In this document: piece by piece, positions 1 to 8,259 of the stretch
How positions within the stretch are numbered: position 1 is the stretch's first letter
Layout of the letters: each line of letters starts with the position of its first letter
Source of the DNA: Pseudodonghicola sp048268305
Lineage (GTDB): Bacteria > Pseudomonadota > Alphaproteobacteria > Rhodobacterales > Rhodobacteraceae
Direction of reading: 5' to 3'
Length of the DNA: 64,000 bases
Assembly (NCBI RefSeq): GCF_048268305.1
Contig: NZ_JBLWVT010000001.1
Location: 496,001-560,000, forward strand
Made by a program: the position numbers and the translations under genes
Notes under the pieces: generated by a model
The model's database searches: none
Told to the model about the DNA's origin: nothing
Seen by the model: the letters and a program-made list of their open reading frames with translations, nothing else

Positions 1-1616
1 CCGTCGCAGAGGGTCAGCACCACGCGGCAGGCCTCGGGGGCGGTGGCAAGGGCCTGGGGATCGCCCTCCAGCAGGATCACATCCGCCGCCTGCCCAGGGG
101 CGAGGGTTCCGCGCCTCGTCTCCTCGAACAGAGGATAGGCGCCGCCACGGGTATAGGCGGCGATCACCTCGGCGAAGGGCAGCCGCTGGTCGGGCATTTC
201 CGCCGCCCAGGGTTGGCGAGACAAGGCCGCATGGATCGCGTTGAGCGGTGACAGTGGCGCGGTCGGCCAGTCGGTGCCGAAGGCCAACGGCACCCCGGCC
301 GCCGCCAGCGCCGCCCAGGGAAAGGTATCGGCCCAGCGGTGCCGCCCCATGATCGAGATCGTGGGCTCCAGCGGCAGACCGCTCGACCCCGGGGGGTGCA
401 CCGGCTGCATCGAGGCCACCACGCCAAGCGCCTTGATCCGGGCCAGATCGTCGGGGTGGAGCATGTCGATATGTTCGATCCGGTGGCGCGCGTCGCGCGG
501 TCCGTTGGCGGCGCGGGCGGCGGCATAGCCGTCGAGCGTGGCGCGCACCGCGCCGTCGCCGACGCAATGCACCTCGATCTGCAGGCCGGCGGCATCGGCC
601 TTGCGGCAGATTTCGGCGAACCGTGGGGGTGCAAAAAGCGGCGCGCTGCGGACCCCGGGGCGGCCCGGGTAGTCGTCGGTGCGAAAGGCGGTCCAGGTGT
701 CGAAGACACCGTCCATGAACATCTTGATCCACCCGAAGCTGAGCTTGCCGACGGGGGCGCGCCCGGCCGCCGCGATCAGCCTGTCGATGCGGGCATCGTC
801 GTGATCGGGGGCCAGGGTCATCGGCAACACCACGCGGATCGGCAGCTCTCCCGCCTGCGCCATCTCGGTCAGCAGATCGGCCTGATAGAGGTTGCCGTCC
901 ATGTTGACCGCCGTGGTGATCCCGAAGGCGGCGCAGGTGGCCATCGCGGTGGCGAGTGTCGCCTTGTCGCGGGCCCGCTGGTCGGGGTCGGGCGGTGTTT
1001 CGGGTTCCACCCCGCCTATGCCCAAAAGCTCGCGCCCGGCGTTGGCGGTCAGGCGGGTCACCGGTTCGATCGCGGCGCCCTCGCGCAGCTCGCCATTGGG
1101 CCGCCCGTCCGCGTCCAGAACCACCTCGGCGCCGCGCAGCGCCGGCACATGATCCATCAGCCCGGCCAGCCGCAACGCGACCGTATTGGCCCAGGCCGCG
1201 TGCCCATCCACCGCCCTGATCAGCAGCGGTCGGTCGGGCAGCAGGGTGTCGAGCGCCCGCCGATCCGGCCGGGTGCCGGGGCCGAGCAGGTCGTAATTGG
1301 CCGAATAGGCGCAGATCACCTCTCCCTCGGGACGGGTGGCGGCGAAGGCGGTGATCGCCCGGGCGGCGCTGTCGCGGTCGTGCACGTCCAGAAGGTTGAG
1401 CTGATTGAGCGTTACCCCACCCCAGAACAGGTGCAGGTGACTGTCGCAGAACCCCGCGCTCAGCCAGCCGCCGGCGGCGTCGATCCGTTGGCCCTTGGGC
1501 GCGGGCCAGTCGGTGGGATCGCCGGCGTATTCGATTTGCCCGTCGCGCAGCCGCAGCGCCATCGGTCGGCCGGTCAGCAGGTCGCGGGCATTCAGGATGT
1601 CGATGGTCTGCGGCAT
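1..1616 (-). CDS. Amidohydrolase family 3 (YtcJ-like), 3' end cut by window
   Basis: Metal-dependent hydrolase of the YtcJ/amidohydrolase-3 type, probably cytoplasmic. Translating the minus strand from the ATG at 1616 gives MPQTIDILNARDLLTG, the metal-binding His-x-His at residues 60 and 62 (SHLHLFWGG), a long TIM-barrel region and late motifs RHRIEHIDMLHP and FGTDWPTAPL. The reading frame is still open at the window edge, so the C-terminus is missing. AGGAG lies just upstream of the ATG. It is the last visible gene of the leftward cluster with the TMADH-like enzyme, 11 bases away, so it may hydrolyse an amide or carbamate made or used by that pathway. The substrate cannot be read from sequence. 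Confidence 0.85.
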   Translation of the reverse strand, partial: MPQTIDILNARDLLTGRPMALRLRDGQIEYAGDPTDWPAPKGQRIDAAGGWLSAGFCDSHLHLFWGGVTLNQLNLLDVHDRDSAARAITAFAATRPEGEVICAYSANYDLLGPGTRPDRRALDTLLPDRPLLIRAVDGHAAWANTVALRLAGLMDHVPALRGAEVVLDADGRPNGELREGAAIEPVTRLTANAGRELLGIGGVEPETPPDPDQRARDKATLATAMATCAAFGITTAVNMDGNLYQADLLTEMAQAGELPIRVVLPMTLAPDHDDARIDRLIAAAGRAPVGKLSFGWIKMFMDGVFDTWTAFRTDDYPGRPGVRSAPLFAPPRFAEICRKADAAGLQIEVHCVGDGAVRATLDGYAAARAANGPRDARHRIEHIDMLHPDDLARIKALGVVASMQPVHPPGSSGLPLEPTISIMGRHRWADTFPWAALAAAGVPLAFGTDWPTAPLSPLNAIHAALSRQPWAAEMPDQRLPFAEVIAAYTRGGAYPLFEETRRGTLAPGQAADVILLEGDPQALATAPEACRVVLTLCD

Positions 1617-1627
1617 GGGGGCTCCTC

Positions 1628-3697
1628 TCATTCGGCCAGCGCCGTGACCTCACGGCGGAACGGCAGCGCGTCACCGATATCGGGCTGATCGAGCTCGCGC
1701 GCATAGCGATGCCCGGCATAGGTCGCCCAGGCGATCGGACCGGGCGCACAGGCGTCGCCGATCACCTTGACCGAGCGGATGCCCGCATCGGCCCAGTCGC
1801 CCTGCCGCGCCATCAGATCGTGGTAAAGCGCATCGTCCGAGACCCGCGAGGCGACCATGACGACCGCATCGCAGCCGAGCCGCGCGGTGGCGCCGGTGTA
1901 GACGCATTCGGTCTCGACGCCCCCGGCATGCAGTGCCGCGATGCCGGTGTTGAGGGTGATCGTCACGCCGTTCTCGACCAGCCGGCGATGGATCGCCCCC
2001 TGTTCGAGCGTGTTCAGCGTCCAGTCCGAAACATAGGCCGAGGGGGTGACGAGGGTGACGGTGCAGCCGGCCTTGGCCAGCAGTTCGGCCATCACGCCCC
2101 CCATGTAATAATGGTCATCGTCGAACACGACGACTTCGCCCTTGGGCAGGCGGCCCGCCATGATGTCGTCGGGGGTGAAGACCGGCATCGCCGGATCGGC
2201 CGGCATCGGCTCGACATGCTGACGCGCGACGCCATCGGCGCGCCAATGCGCCCCGGTCGCGATGCAGACATTCTCGAAGCCGAAATCAAGGATCTCCTGC
2301 GCGCTGAGGCGACTGTCGAAATAGGTTTCGACGTTCGGGCGCTGCCCAAGCTGATAGGCGCGGTAATCGGCGACCCGGCCCCAGGCGCTCAGCCCCGGCA
2401 GCTTGCGCTCGCGCGCGACGCGGCCGCCAAGCTCGGTGCCGGCTTCGGCCAAGGCCACGTCATAGCCGCGCAAGGAGAGCGCGCGCGCGGCCTCGAGCCC
2501 CGCCGGCCCCGCGCCGACGATCAGCACGTTCGTGCTTTCGCCCTTCGGGTTCATCTTCTCCGGATGCCAGCCCTTGCGCCACTCTTCCATGAAGGTCGGG
2601 TTCTGCGTGCAGCGGCTGATCGACATCGTCATGTCGCCGGTGATGCAGATGTTGCAGCCGATGCATTCGCGGATGTCCTCGATCCGGCCCTCCTCGATCT
2701 TCTTCGGCAGGAAGGGATCGGCGATCGAGGGGCGGGCGCAGCCGATGAAATCGAGCACGCCCTGCCGCACCAGCCGCGCCATCACATCGGGCGAGGTGAA
2801 GCGGCCGACGCCGACGACGGGCTTCGTGGTGAGATCGCGAATGCCGGTCACCAGCACCTCCTGCGCCGCCTCGTCCTTGAAGCGGCTCGGGCCCGAGCAA
2901 TCTTCCCACGTCCCCTGCGCCAGATCCCACAGGTCGGGCAGATCGGCGTTCATCTCGATGAACTCGCGCAGCTCGGCGTTCGAGAAGCCAAGCGCGCCGA
3001 TATGCTCGTCAAGGCTCACCCGCAGCGTCAGGCCCATGGTGTCGCCGACCGCATCGCGCATGTCGGCGATCACCTCGTTGACGAACCGCGCCCGGTTCTC
3101 GAGCGAGCCGCCGTATTCGTCCGAGCGCTGGTTCGTCGCGCGGCTGAGGAAATGCTGGAAGATGCCGAAGCCATGGGCGCCGTAGAGGCAGATCAGATCG
3201 AACCCGGCCAGCTTCGAGCGCTTCGCCGCATTCACGAACCAGCGGCGCAGGTTCCTGATGTCGGTCTTGTCCATCGCCCGCGCCTGCACCGGGTCATTGG
3301 TGAAGGTGCGAATGGGCAGTGCCGAAGGGGCCAGCGGCACTTCCTTGGTATAAAGGTTCGGGCCGTTGATGCCGGAATAGGCAAGCTGGATGCCCGCCAG
3401 CGCGCCGCGCGTCTTCATCGCCTCCGACATGCGATTGAGCGCCGGAATATCGGCATCGTCCCACAGCCGCAGCTCGATGAACGGGGTGATTTCCGAGGTG
3501 TGGTGCATCTCGGTCTGCTCGGTGAAGATCACGCCCCAGCCGCCCTCGGCCTTGATCCCGCGCATCGCGGCCGCGGCAGAGGGGTCGCGATAGCCGCCGC
3601 CATTGCAATGGGGCACCTGGTAGAAGCGGTTCTTCGCGGTGAGCGGCCCGATCTTGGCCGGTTGAAACAGGATGTCATAGGCGGGCGGGGTCGGCAT
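1628..3697 (-). CDS. Trimethylamine/dimethylamine dehydrogenase-like flavoprotein (OYE fold + 4Fe-4S + NAD(P)-like domain)
   Basis: Iron-sulfur flavoprotein of the trimethylamine, dimethylamine and histamine dehydrogenase family. An old-yellow-enzyme barrel (about residues 1-340) is followed by a cysteine cluster, CIGCNIC and a further Cys after 11 residues, then a FAD/NAD-type Rossmann region (VLIVGAGPAGLEAAR). The QVPHC motif holds the cysteine that binds FMN covalently in trimethylamine dehydrogenase (Cys30 there, Cys31 here), and the active-site YGAH is kept. An upstream ATG at 3721 overlaps the DUF1028 stop as ATGA; I prefer the ATG at 3697 because it has a GAGAG site and aligns with the family N-terminus. 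Likely oxidises a secondary or tertiary amine; the exact substrate is unknown. Confidence 0.88.
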   Translation of the reverse strand: MPTPPAYDILFQPAKIGPLTAKNRFYQVPHCNGGGYRDPSAAAAMRGIKAEGGWGVIFTEQTEMHHTSEITPFIELRLWDDADIPALNRMSEAMKTRGALAGIQLAYSGINGPNLYTKEVPLAPSALPIRTFTNDPVQARAMDKTDIRNLRRWFVNAAKRSKLAGFDLICLYGAHGFGIFQHFLSRATNQRSDEYGGSLENRARFVNEVIADMRDAVGDTMGLTLRVSLDEHIGALGFSNAELREFIEMNADLPDLWDLAQGTWEDCSGPSRFKDEAAQEVLVTGIRDLTTKPVVGVGRFTSPDVMARLVRQGVLDFIGCARPSIADPFLPKKIEEGRIEDIRECIGCNICITGDMTMSISRCTQNPTFMEEWRKGWHPEKMNPKGESTNVLIVGAGPAGLEAARALSLRGYDVALAEAGTELGGRVARERKLPGLSAWGRVADYRAYQLGQRPNVETYFDSRLSAQEILDFGFENVCIATGAHWRADGVARQHVEPMPADPAMPVFTPDDIMAGRLPKGEVVVFDDDHYYMGGVMAELLAKAGCTVTLVTPSAYVSDWTLNTLEQGAIHRRLVENGVTITLNTGIAALHAGGVETECVYTGATARLGCDAVVMVASRVSDDALYHDLMARQGDWADAGIRSVKVIGDACAPGPIAWATYAGHRYARELDQPDIGDALPFRREVTALAE

Positions 3698-3717
3698 CTT
3701 CGGCTCTCGGGCTGGGG

Positions 3718-4395
3718 TCATTCGTCGCCCGGCACGCCGTAGGAGGGCGCGGCGGCGGGGGCGAGGGCGCGGGTGACGTAATCATCGGCCTGGGGTTTGT
3801 AGACCTCCCAGGCGCGGGCGAGGGCGGCGATCGGGCAGGTATCGTCAAGCCAGTCGATCCGCAACTCGGCCCAGGGCCAGGGCTGTTCGTCGACGATCAG
3901 AAGGCCGGCGGAATGGACCGGGCCGGCCTCTCCCCCCTGGGTGAGGCCCGCCTGCATCGCGGCGATCAGCCGGTCGCCGATAGCGCCTGTTGTGGTTTCG
4001 AAGGCCGCGATCATGGCCGCCGGCACCCCGTCATTGGCCAGCAGGTTGCCGCCGGCGGCACAATCGCGCCCCTGCGCCTGGGTCCATATCCCCAGGGCCT
4101 GCGCGCCGGAGTGGATCGCGGTCCGGCCTTTGGCGTCGATTGCCAGCACCTGACGATAGGCGGCGAAAGGGTCGGTGGCGATGGCGGCGGCGACGGCGGC
4201 GGCGGCATCGTCCCCGGCCTGCAGCCGGCTCAGCGTCAGCGGCCCCAGCGCCGGATTGGTGACGTTCTGGCTGGCCACCGCGCCAACGCCGGCATGAGCA
4301 AAAGCGCAGCGCGCCGCCACCGCCGGAGAGGAGGAGGCGATCGCCATGCCGAAGCGCCCGGTTTCGGCGCAGCGCGCCACGATGGAAAAGGTCAT
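3718..4395 (-). CDS. DUF1028 family protein
   Basis: A 225-residue protein beginning MTFSIVARCAETGRFGMAIAS, the signature start of DUF1028, a family I recall as grouped with Ntn-hydrolases. The Thr at position 2 would then be the candidate nucleophile after Met removal. No signal peptide or membrane segment is seen. It sits 9 bases after RidA and its stop overlaps a possible ATG of the TMADH-like gene, so it is cotranscribed. DUF1028 genes are often near RidA and amidohydrolases in catabolic clusters, which suggests hydrolysis of an amide intermediate. No activity is established. Confidence 0.85.
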   Translation of the reverse strand: MTFSIVARCAETGRFGMAIASSSPAVAARCAFAHAGVGAVASQNVTNPALGPLTLSRLQAGDDAAAAVAAAIATDPFAAYRQVLAIDAKGRTAIHSGAQALGIWTQAQGRDCAAGGNLLANDGVPAAMIAAFETTTGAIGDRLIAAMQAGLTQGGEAGPVHSAGLLIVDEQPWPWAELRIDWLDDTCPIAALARAWEVYKPQADDYVTRALAPAAAPSYGVPGDE

Positions 4396-4404
4396 CGCGC
4401 CGCC

Positions 4405-4818
4405 TCAGTCCGGGATCACGGCGGTGGCGTCGATCTCGACCAGCCAGGACGGGCGGGCAAGGCAGGTCACCACCACACCGGTCGAAACCGGGTGTACGCC
4501 TTTGATATAGTCCCCCATGGTCCGATAGACCGCCTCGCGGTGGCGCACGTCGGTCAGATAGACCACGACCTTGCACAGGTGTTCCATCTTGCCGCCGGCC
4601 TCTTCGAGCAGCTGCTGGATGTTCTGCATCACCTTATGGGTTTGTTCGACCGGATCGAAGCTGCCGATATCCGCGAAGGTGTCCAGATCCTGCGGACACT
4701 GGCCGCGGAGGAAGACCATCGTGCCGCGCGCCACCACCGCATGGCAGAGATCGTTGTCGAGCTTTTGTTCGGGATAGGTGTCGCGGGTGTTGAAGGGGCG
4801 GATGCGGGTATGGGCCAT
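4405..4818 (-). CDS. RidA/YjgF/Rid family enamine-imine deaminase
   Basis: A 137-residue Rid-family protein. Family members hydrolyse reactive enamines or imines released by flavin- or PLP-dependent amine chemistry. The conserved segment VVTCLARPSWLVEIDATAVI carries the Arg (residue 122) that binds the carboxylate in active Rid proteins. The start MAHTRIRPFN is chosen over an upstream ATG at 4857 because GGAGA lies 6 bases before it. Neighbours are a flavin monooxygenase upstream and an amine-dehydrogenase-like enzyme downstream, so it probably clears imines made by this cluster. Confidence 0.9.
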   Translation of the reverse strand: MAHTRIRPFNTRDTYPEQKLDNDLCHAVVARGTMVFLRGQCPQDLDTFADIGSFDPVEQTHKVMQNIQQLLEEAGGKMEHLCKVVVYLTDVRHREAVYRTMGDYIKGVHPVSTGVVVTCLARPSWLVEIDATAVIPD

Positions 4819-4895
4819 CGGATTCTCCGAAAGTTGGGTGGGGCGGCTTGTGGGCAAGCCTGACCCCGGGGGCGGGTCGGCTCAAGGGGCAGGGG

Positions 4896-6158
4896 TCAGG
4901 CGGGGGCGCTGTCGGGGCGATAGGCCAGATAGGCGCGCTGTTTGCAGATGTGATCGGCCAGATATTTGGCATCGAACCAGACCCCCCAGATGAAGGAGGA
5001 GCCGCGCCGGGTCTGCCACGGCAGGCCGAGGAAATAGACCCCCGGTTCGGCCGAGACGCCACGGATGTGGAGGGGGTGGCCATTGGCGTCGAAACTGTCG
5101 ACCTGAAGCCAGCTGTAATCGACGCCGAAGCCGGTGGCCCAAATGATCATGGTGATCCCCGCCTTGGCCAGGTCGAGCGACAGGATGGGCTGGGTAAGGC
5201 AATCGGGATCGGGGCCGATCAGGTGCGCCTCGGGCTCCTCCGGCAGGTCGAGCCCGTTGGCCGCGACATAGGCGTCGGCCTCGCGCAGGAGAGACAGGTA
5301 ATTCTCGTCCCCGCCGGCGATATTCGCGGCCAGATCGGGGGCAAAGCGCATCATGCCGGCGTCAAATCCTTCGGTTCGGCCCAGCAGGACCATGCCGCGC
5401 GAAGCCAGTTTGCGGAAATCGACCGTATGGCCGCCCGCCGCGCCGGACACCGCGATGGTGGTATGTTCGACGCCCGGGGTGGCCTCCATGTCCCATTTGT
5501 TCAGCACGCCGAGCCACCAGACGAAATCCCGCCCCCGATAGCGGCGCGGAGGTCGGTCGTGCGGCCCGACCGAGAGATAGACCTTGCGCCCGGCCTCCAG
5601 CAGCTCTGTCGCGATCTGCGCGCCAGAGGAGCCGGCGCCGACCACCAGCACCGCCCCTTCGGGCAATTGGCCGGGGGCGCGATAGGCGGCGGAATGGATC
5701 TGGGTCAGCCCGGTGGCTTCCGGCACCAAGGGCGGGATCAGCGGCGTCTGGAAGGCACCGGTGGCGGCGATCACATAATCGGCCTCGATCTCCTCTCCCG
5801 CGCCGGTCAGGGCGTGGAACCCGGGGCGTCCGATATTGCGGGTCACCTCGGTCACCTCGACCCCGCAGCGGATCGGCGCGTCGTATTTTTCGGCATAGGT
5901 TTCGAAATAGGCGGCGACCTCTTCCTTGCCGGGAAAGCCGTCGGGGGACGTGTCGGAGAACTCCAGATCGGGAAAGCGGTCGTGCCAGGCCGGGCCGTTG
6001 GCGACCAGCGACTCCCAGCGCGCGCTGCGCCAGCGTTCGGCGATGCGGTCACGCTCCAGCACCAGATGCGATACGCCCGCCGCGCCCAGATGGCGGCTCA
6101 TCGCCAGACCCGCCTGGCCGCCACCGACGATCAGCGCCTCGACTTTTTCAACTGACAT
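4896..6158 (-). CDS. Flavin-containing monooxygenase, CzcO/YUCCA-like NAD(P)/FAD oxidoreductase
   Basis: A 420-residue two-dinucleotide-domain flavoprotein. The FAD site is VGGGQAGLAMS near the N-terminus and the NADPH site is VVGAGSSGAQIA in the middle, followed by the ATGFGVDYSWL motif typical of these enzymes. It lacks a clear FxGxxxHxxxY/F FMO fingerprint (QIHSAAYRAP instead), so it is closer to CzcO/YUCCA-like proteins than to the trimethylamine monooxygenase Tmm. It heads the leftward cluster, 77 bases before RidA. N- or C-oxygenation of an amine or aromatic substrate is plausible. The palindrome at 6236-6264 lies 78 bases upstream. Confidence 0.85.
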   Translation of the reverse strand: MSVEKVEALIVGGGQAGLAMSRHLGAAGVSHLVLERDRIAERWRSARWESLVANGPAWHDRFPDLEFSDTSPDGFPGKEEVAAYFETYAEKYDAPIRCGVEVTEVTRNIGRPGFHALTGAGEEIEADYVIAATGAFQTPLIPPLVPEATGLTQIHSAAYRAPGQLPEGAVLVVGAGSSGAQIATELLEAGRKVYLSVGPHDRPPRRYRGRDFVWWLGVLNKWDMEATPGVEHTTIAVSGAAGGHTVDFRKLASRGMVLLGRTEGFDAGMMRFAPDLAANIAGGDENYLSLLREADAYVAANGLDLPEEPEAHLIGPDPDCLTQPILSLDLAKAGITMIIWATGFGVDYSWLQVDSFDANGHPLHIRGVSAEPGVYFLGLPWQTRRGSSFIWGVWFDAKYLADHICKQRAYLAYRPDSAPA

Positions 6159-6235
6159 TCCTGGCCCCCGGCGTTCGAGTCGATATCGGGCAGCGTGGCG
6201 CAGCGGCGCCTTTGGGCAAAGAATTTCCTTCTTCA

Positions 6236-6264
6236 GCCTTGCTTAGGATCAGCCTAAGCAAGGC
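6236..6264. promoter_or_regulatory. Perfect 12-bp inverted repeat with 5-bp spacer upstream of the FMO cluster
   Basis: GCCTTGCTTAGG, spacer ATCAG, then the exact reverse complement CCTAAGCAAGGC. Neither strand has a T-run after it, so it is a poor terminator. Its place between the tetR stop and the FMO start suggests an operator for the leftward cluster. Confidence 0.6.
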
Positions 6265-6280
6265 CGGGCCGGTCGCGTCG

Positions 6281-6979
6281 TCAGCAGCCGTAGGCAGCCA
6301 TGAAGACGCGCACCGCCTCCTGCACGCAGCGCCTGATTTCTTCGGGGCTGGGGGGCTTGGGCTGCTGGCCGAACAGCCGCTTGCGCCAGAAGCCGACCGA
6401 GGAGAGTTCGATGAACTGCTGCGCGGCCAGCAGAGGATCATTGACCTTCAGGCGGCCGGCCTGAGCTTCGGCTTCGAACCAGGCGCAGAGATCGCCGAGA
6501 AACCGGCGCGCGCCGAATTCATAGAACCGCAGCCCCAGTTCCGGCATCCGTTCGACCATGCCGATCACCATCCGCTGGGCACGGATCGCCTCTTCCGAGG
6601 TCAGGAGCTTCGCCACGCCGACGCCATAGGCCGATAGCTGTTCCGCCGGGGTGCCGGGCCCGCGCAGTTTTTCGCGCAGCTCCTGGAACAGGGCCAACCG
6701 CTTTTCCCGGATGGTTTCGATGAACAGCTCTTCCTTGTCCTGGAAATAGACGTAGAGCGTGCCTTTCGAGACGCCGGCCGCCTTGCAGATGCTGTTCATC
6801 GAGGCCGCGTCAAAGCCCTGTTCCATGAAGACGCGCCAGGCGCCGGCGATGATCTGATCGCGTTTTCTCGGATCTTCGCCCGCCGCGTGGCGCCGCCGGT
6901 GCAGCGTGCAGCAGTCCTCTTCGGCCGCGGGCGGCGCGATGGAAAGGGTGCTGTCCTGGGACAAGGGGGCGTTTGACAT
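6281..6979 (-). CDS. TetR/AcrR family regulator of the adjacent efflux pair
   Basis: A 232-residue TetR-type repressor. The DNA-binding region is about residues 38-86 (RDQIIAGAWRVFMEQGF, then ICKAAGVSKGTLYVYFQDKEELF); the C-terminal part resembles AcrR-type ligand domains. An N-terminal Cys-Cys pair precedes the helix-turn-helix. It is transcribed away from an EmrA/EmrB-type operon, and the shared 125-base spacer holds two matching 18-bp palindromes, the nearer one only 13 bases from this start codon. That is the classic arrangement for autoregulation plus repression of a drug pump, induced by a pump substrate. Confidence 0.9.
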   Translation of the reverse strand: MSNAPLSQDSTLSIAPPAAEEDCCTLHRRRHAAGEDPRKRDQIIAGAWRVFMEQGFDAASMNSICKAAGVSKGTLYVYFQDKEELFIETIREKRLALFQELREKLRGPGTPAEQLSAYGVGVAKLLTSEEAIRAQRMVIGMVERMPELGLRFYEFGARRFLGDLCAWFEAEAQAGRLKVNDPLLAAQQFIELSSVGFWRKRLFGQQPKPPSPEEIRRCVQEAVRVFMAAYGC

Positions 6980-6992
6980 GCCCGTGATATAT

Positions 6993-7010
6993 TCGAACCG
7001 ATCGGTTCGA
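6993..7010. promoter_or_regulatory. TetR operator 1 (18-bp perfect palindrome)
   Basis: TCGAACCGATCGGTTCGA reads the same on both strands and lies 13 bases upstream of the tetR start. It shares TCGAACC-N4-GGTTCGA with operator 2; centres are 57 bases apart. Confidence 0.8.
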
Positions 7011-7049
7011 TAAAGGCTTGTCTTCGCGTCAGTGGCTGCCTATCTGTTT

Positions 7050-7067
7050 TCGAACCAATTGGTTCGA
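7050..7067. promoter_or_regulatory. TetR operator 2 (18-bp perfect palindrome)
   Basis: TCGAACCAATTGGTTCGA, a perfect palindrome with the same arms as operator 1 and a different central four bases. It lies 37 bases before the membrane fusion protein start, where it would block the rightward promoter. Confidence 0.8.
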
Positions 7068-7104
7068 TTTGTATTCGCGCAATCCTGATCAACGAAGGTC
7101 CACC

Positions 7105-8259
7105 ATGTCCCGCCACGACCGCATCGACAATCCCGCCGAGGAAACCCGCCCGGTGCCGCCGGAGGTGCCTGCGATGGATGGTCCCGGCACGGGGGGCGGC
7201 AAGGCGGGCGGAAAGAAAAAGCGCGTGCTGCTGGGGGTGGCGCTGATCGCCCTTCTGGCCGGCGTCTACGAGGGCCACAAGTGGTGGACCGAAGGCCGCT
7301 TCATGATCGACACCGATGATGCCTATGTTCAGGCTGATCTGTCGTTGGTCTCGTCGAAGCTGACCGGCTATGTCGAGGCGATTCCGGCCAAGGCCAACCA
7401 GCATGTCAAGAAGGGCGATGTGTTGGTGCGGATCGACGATGGCGATTACCGGATCTCGCTGGAACAGGCGCAGGCCAAGTTGCCGACGCTGGATCGCACC
7501 CTGGCGCGGATCGACGCGCAGATCGCGGCGGCCCAAACCTCGGTCCTGCAGGCCCGGGCGCAATTGACCGCGGCCGAGGCGGCGCTGCGCACCGCGACCA
7601 CCAATGCCGAGCGCACCCGTGATCTGGCGGCGCGCCAGGTGTCGTCGCAGGCCGCGCTCGACGCCGCGAACGAGGCGCTCGATACCGCCCAGGCCAGCAG
7701 GATTTCGGCGCTGGCGGCGATCGAGGGTGCCAAGGCGCAGGTCGAGGTGCTGAAGGCGCAGCGGGCCGAGACGGAATCGAGCCGGCGCGAGCTGCAGCTC
7801 GATGTCGATCAGGCGCAGCGCAATCTCGATCTGACCGTGCTGCGGGCGCCCTTCGATGGCACCGTCGCCAATATCGCCATCGAAGAGGGGGAGCTGGTCA
7901 GCGCCGGCGAACGCCTGGCCGCCGTGGTCCCCGATCATGGGCTTTATGTCGAGGCGAACTTCAAGGAAACCCAGCTCAGGGGCATTGCTCCGGGGGAAAC
8001 CGCGCATGTCAGCATCGACGCGCTCGACGGTCACAGCGTCGAGGGCAAGGTGATCTCGATCGCGCCGGCGACCGGGGCGGTCTTCTCGCTGCTGCCGGCA
8101 GATAACGCCACCGGCAATTTCACCAAGATCGTGCAGCGGGTGCCGGTGCGGATCGAACTGCCGGCCGGGACCCCGGGGCTGCGCGCCGGGCTGTCGGTGG
8201 TGGTCGAGGTTGATCGGCGCACTGCGCCGGAGGGTGCCGTTTTCGCGGATGCCGAGTGA
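7105..8259 (+). CDS. HlyD/EmrA-type membrane fusion protein of an efflux system
   Basis: A 384-residue periplasmic adaptor. One N-terminal membrane segment (about residues 38-56, VLLGVALIALLAGVYEG) is followed by the barrel-sandwich motif TDDAYVQADLSLVSSKLTGYVEAIPAKANQ, a long helical hairpin, the second lipoyl half (LDLTVLRAPFDGTVANIAIEEGELV) and a beta-barrel ending NFTKIVQRVPVRIEL. The start MSRHDRIDN at 7105 is chosen over one at 7018 because the latter would place operator 2 inside the gene. It overlaps emrB by one base (TGATG). It would link the pump to an outer membrane channel not present here. Confidence 0.92.
   Translation: MSRHDRIDNPAEETRPVPPEVPAMDGPGTGGGKAGGKKKRVLLGVALIALLAGVYEGHKWWTEGRFMIDTDDAYVQADLSLVSSKLTGYVEAIPAKANQHVKKGDVLVRIDDGDYRISLEQAQAKLPTLDRTLARIDAQIAAAQTSVLQARAQLTAAEAALRTATTNAERTRDLAARQVSSQAALDAANEALDTAQASRISALAAIEGAKAQVEVLKAQRAETESSRRELQLDVDQAQRNLDLTVLRAPFDGTVANIAIEEGELVSAGERLAAVVPDHGLYVEANFKETQLRGIAPGETAHVSIDALDGHSVEGKVISIAPATGAVFSLLPADNATGNFTKIVQRVPVRIELPAGTPGLRAGLSVVVEVDRRTAPEGAVFADAE

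Noticed and set aside
1628..3697. Dimethylglycine demethylase DgcA
   Set aside because: The N-terminal QVPHC and YGAH motifs follow trimethylamine dehydrogenase, not DgcA, which lacks the FMN-binding Cys as I recall it.
1709..3742. Long plus-strand reading frame opposite the TMADH-like gene
   Set aside because: The other strand has full family motifs; this frame is an antisense shadow.
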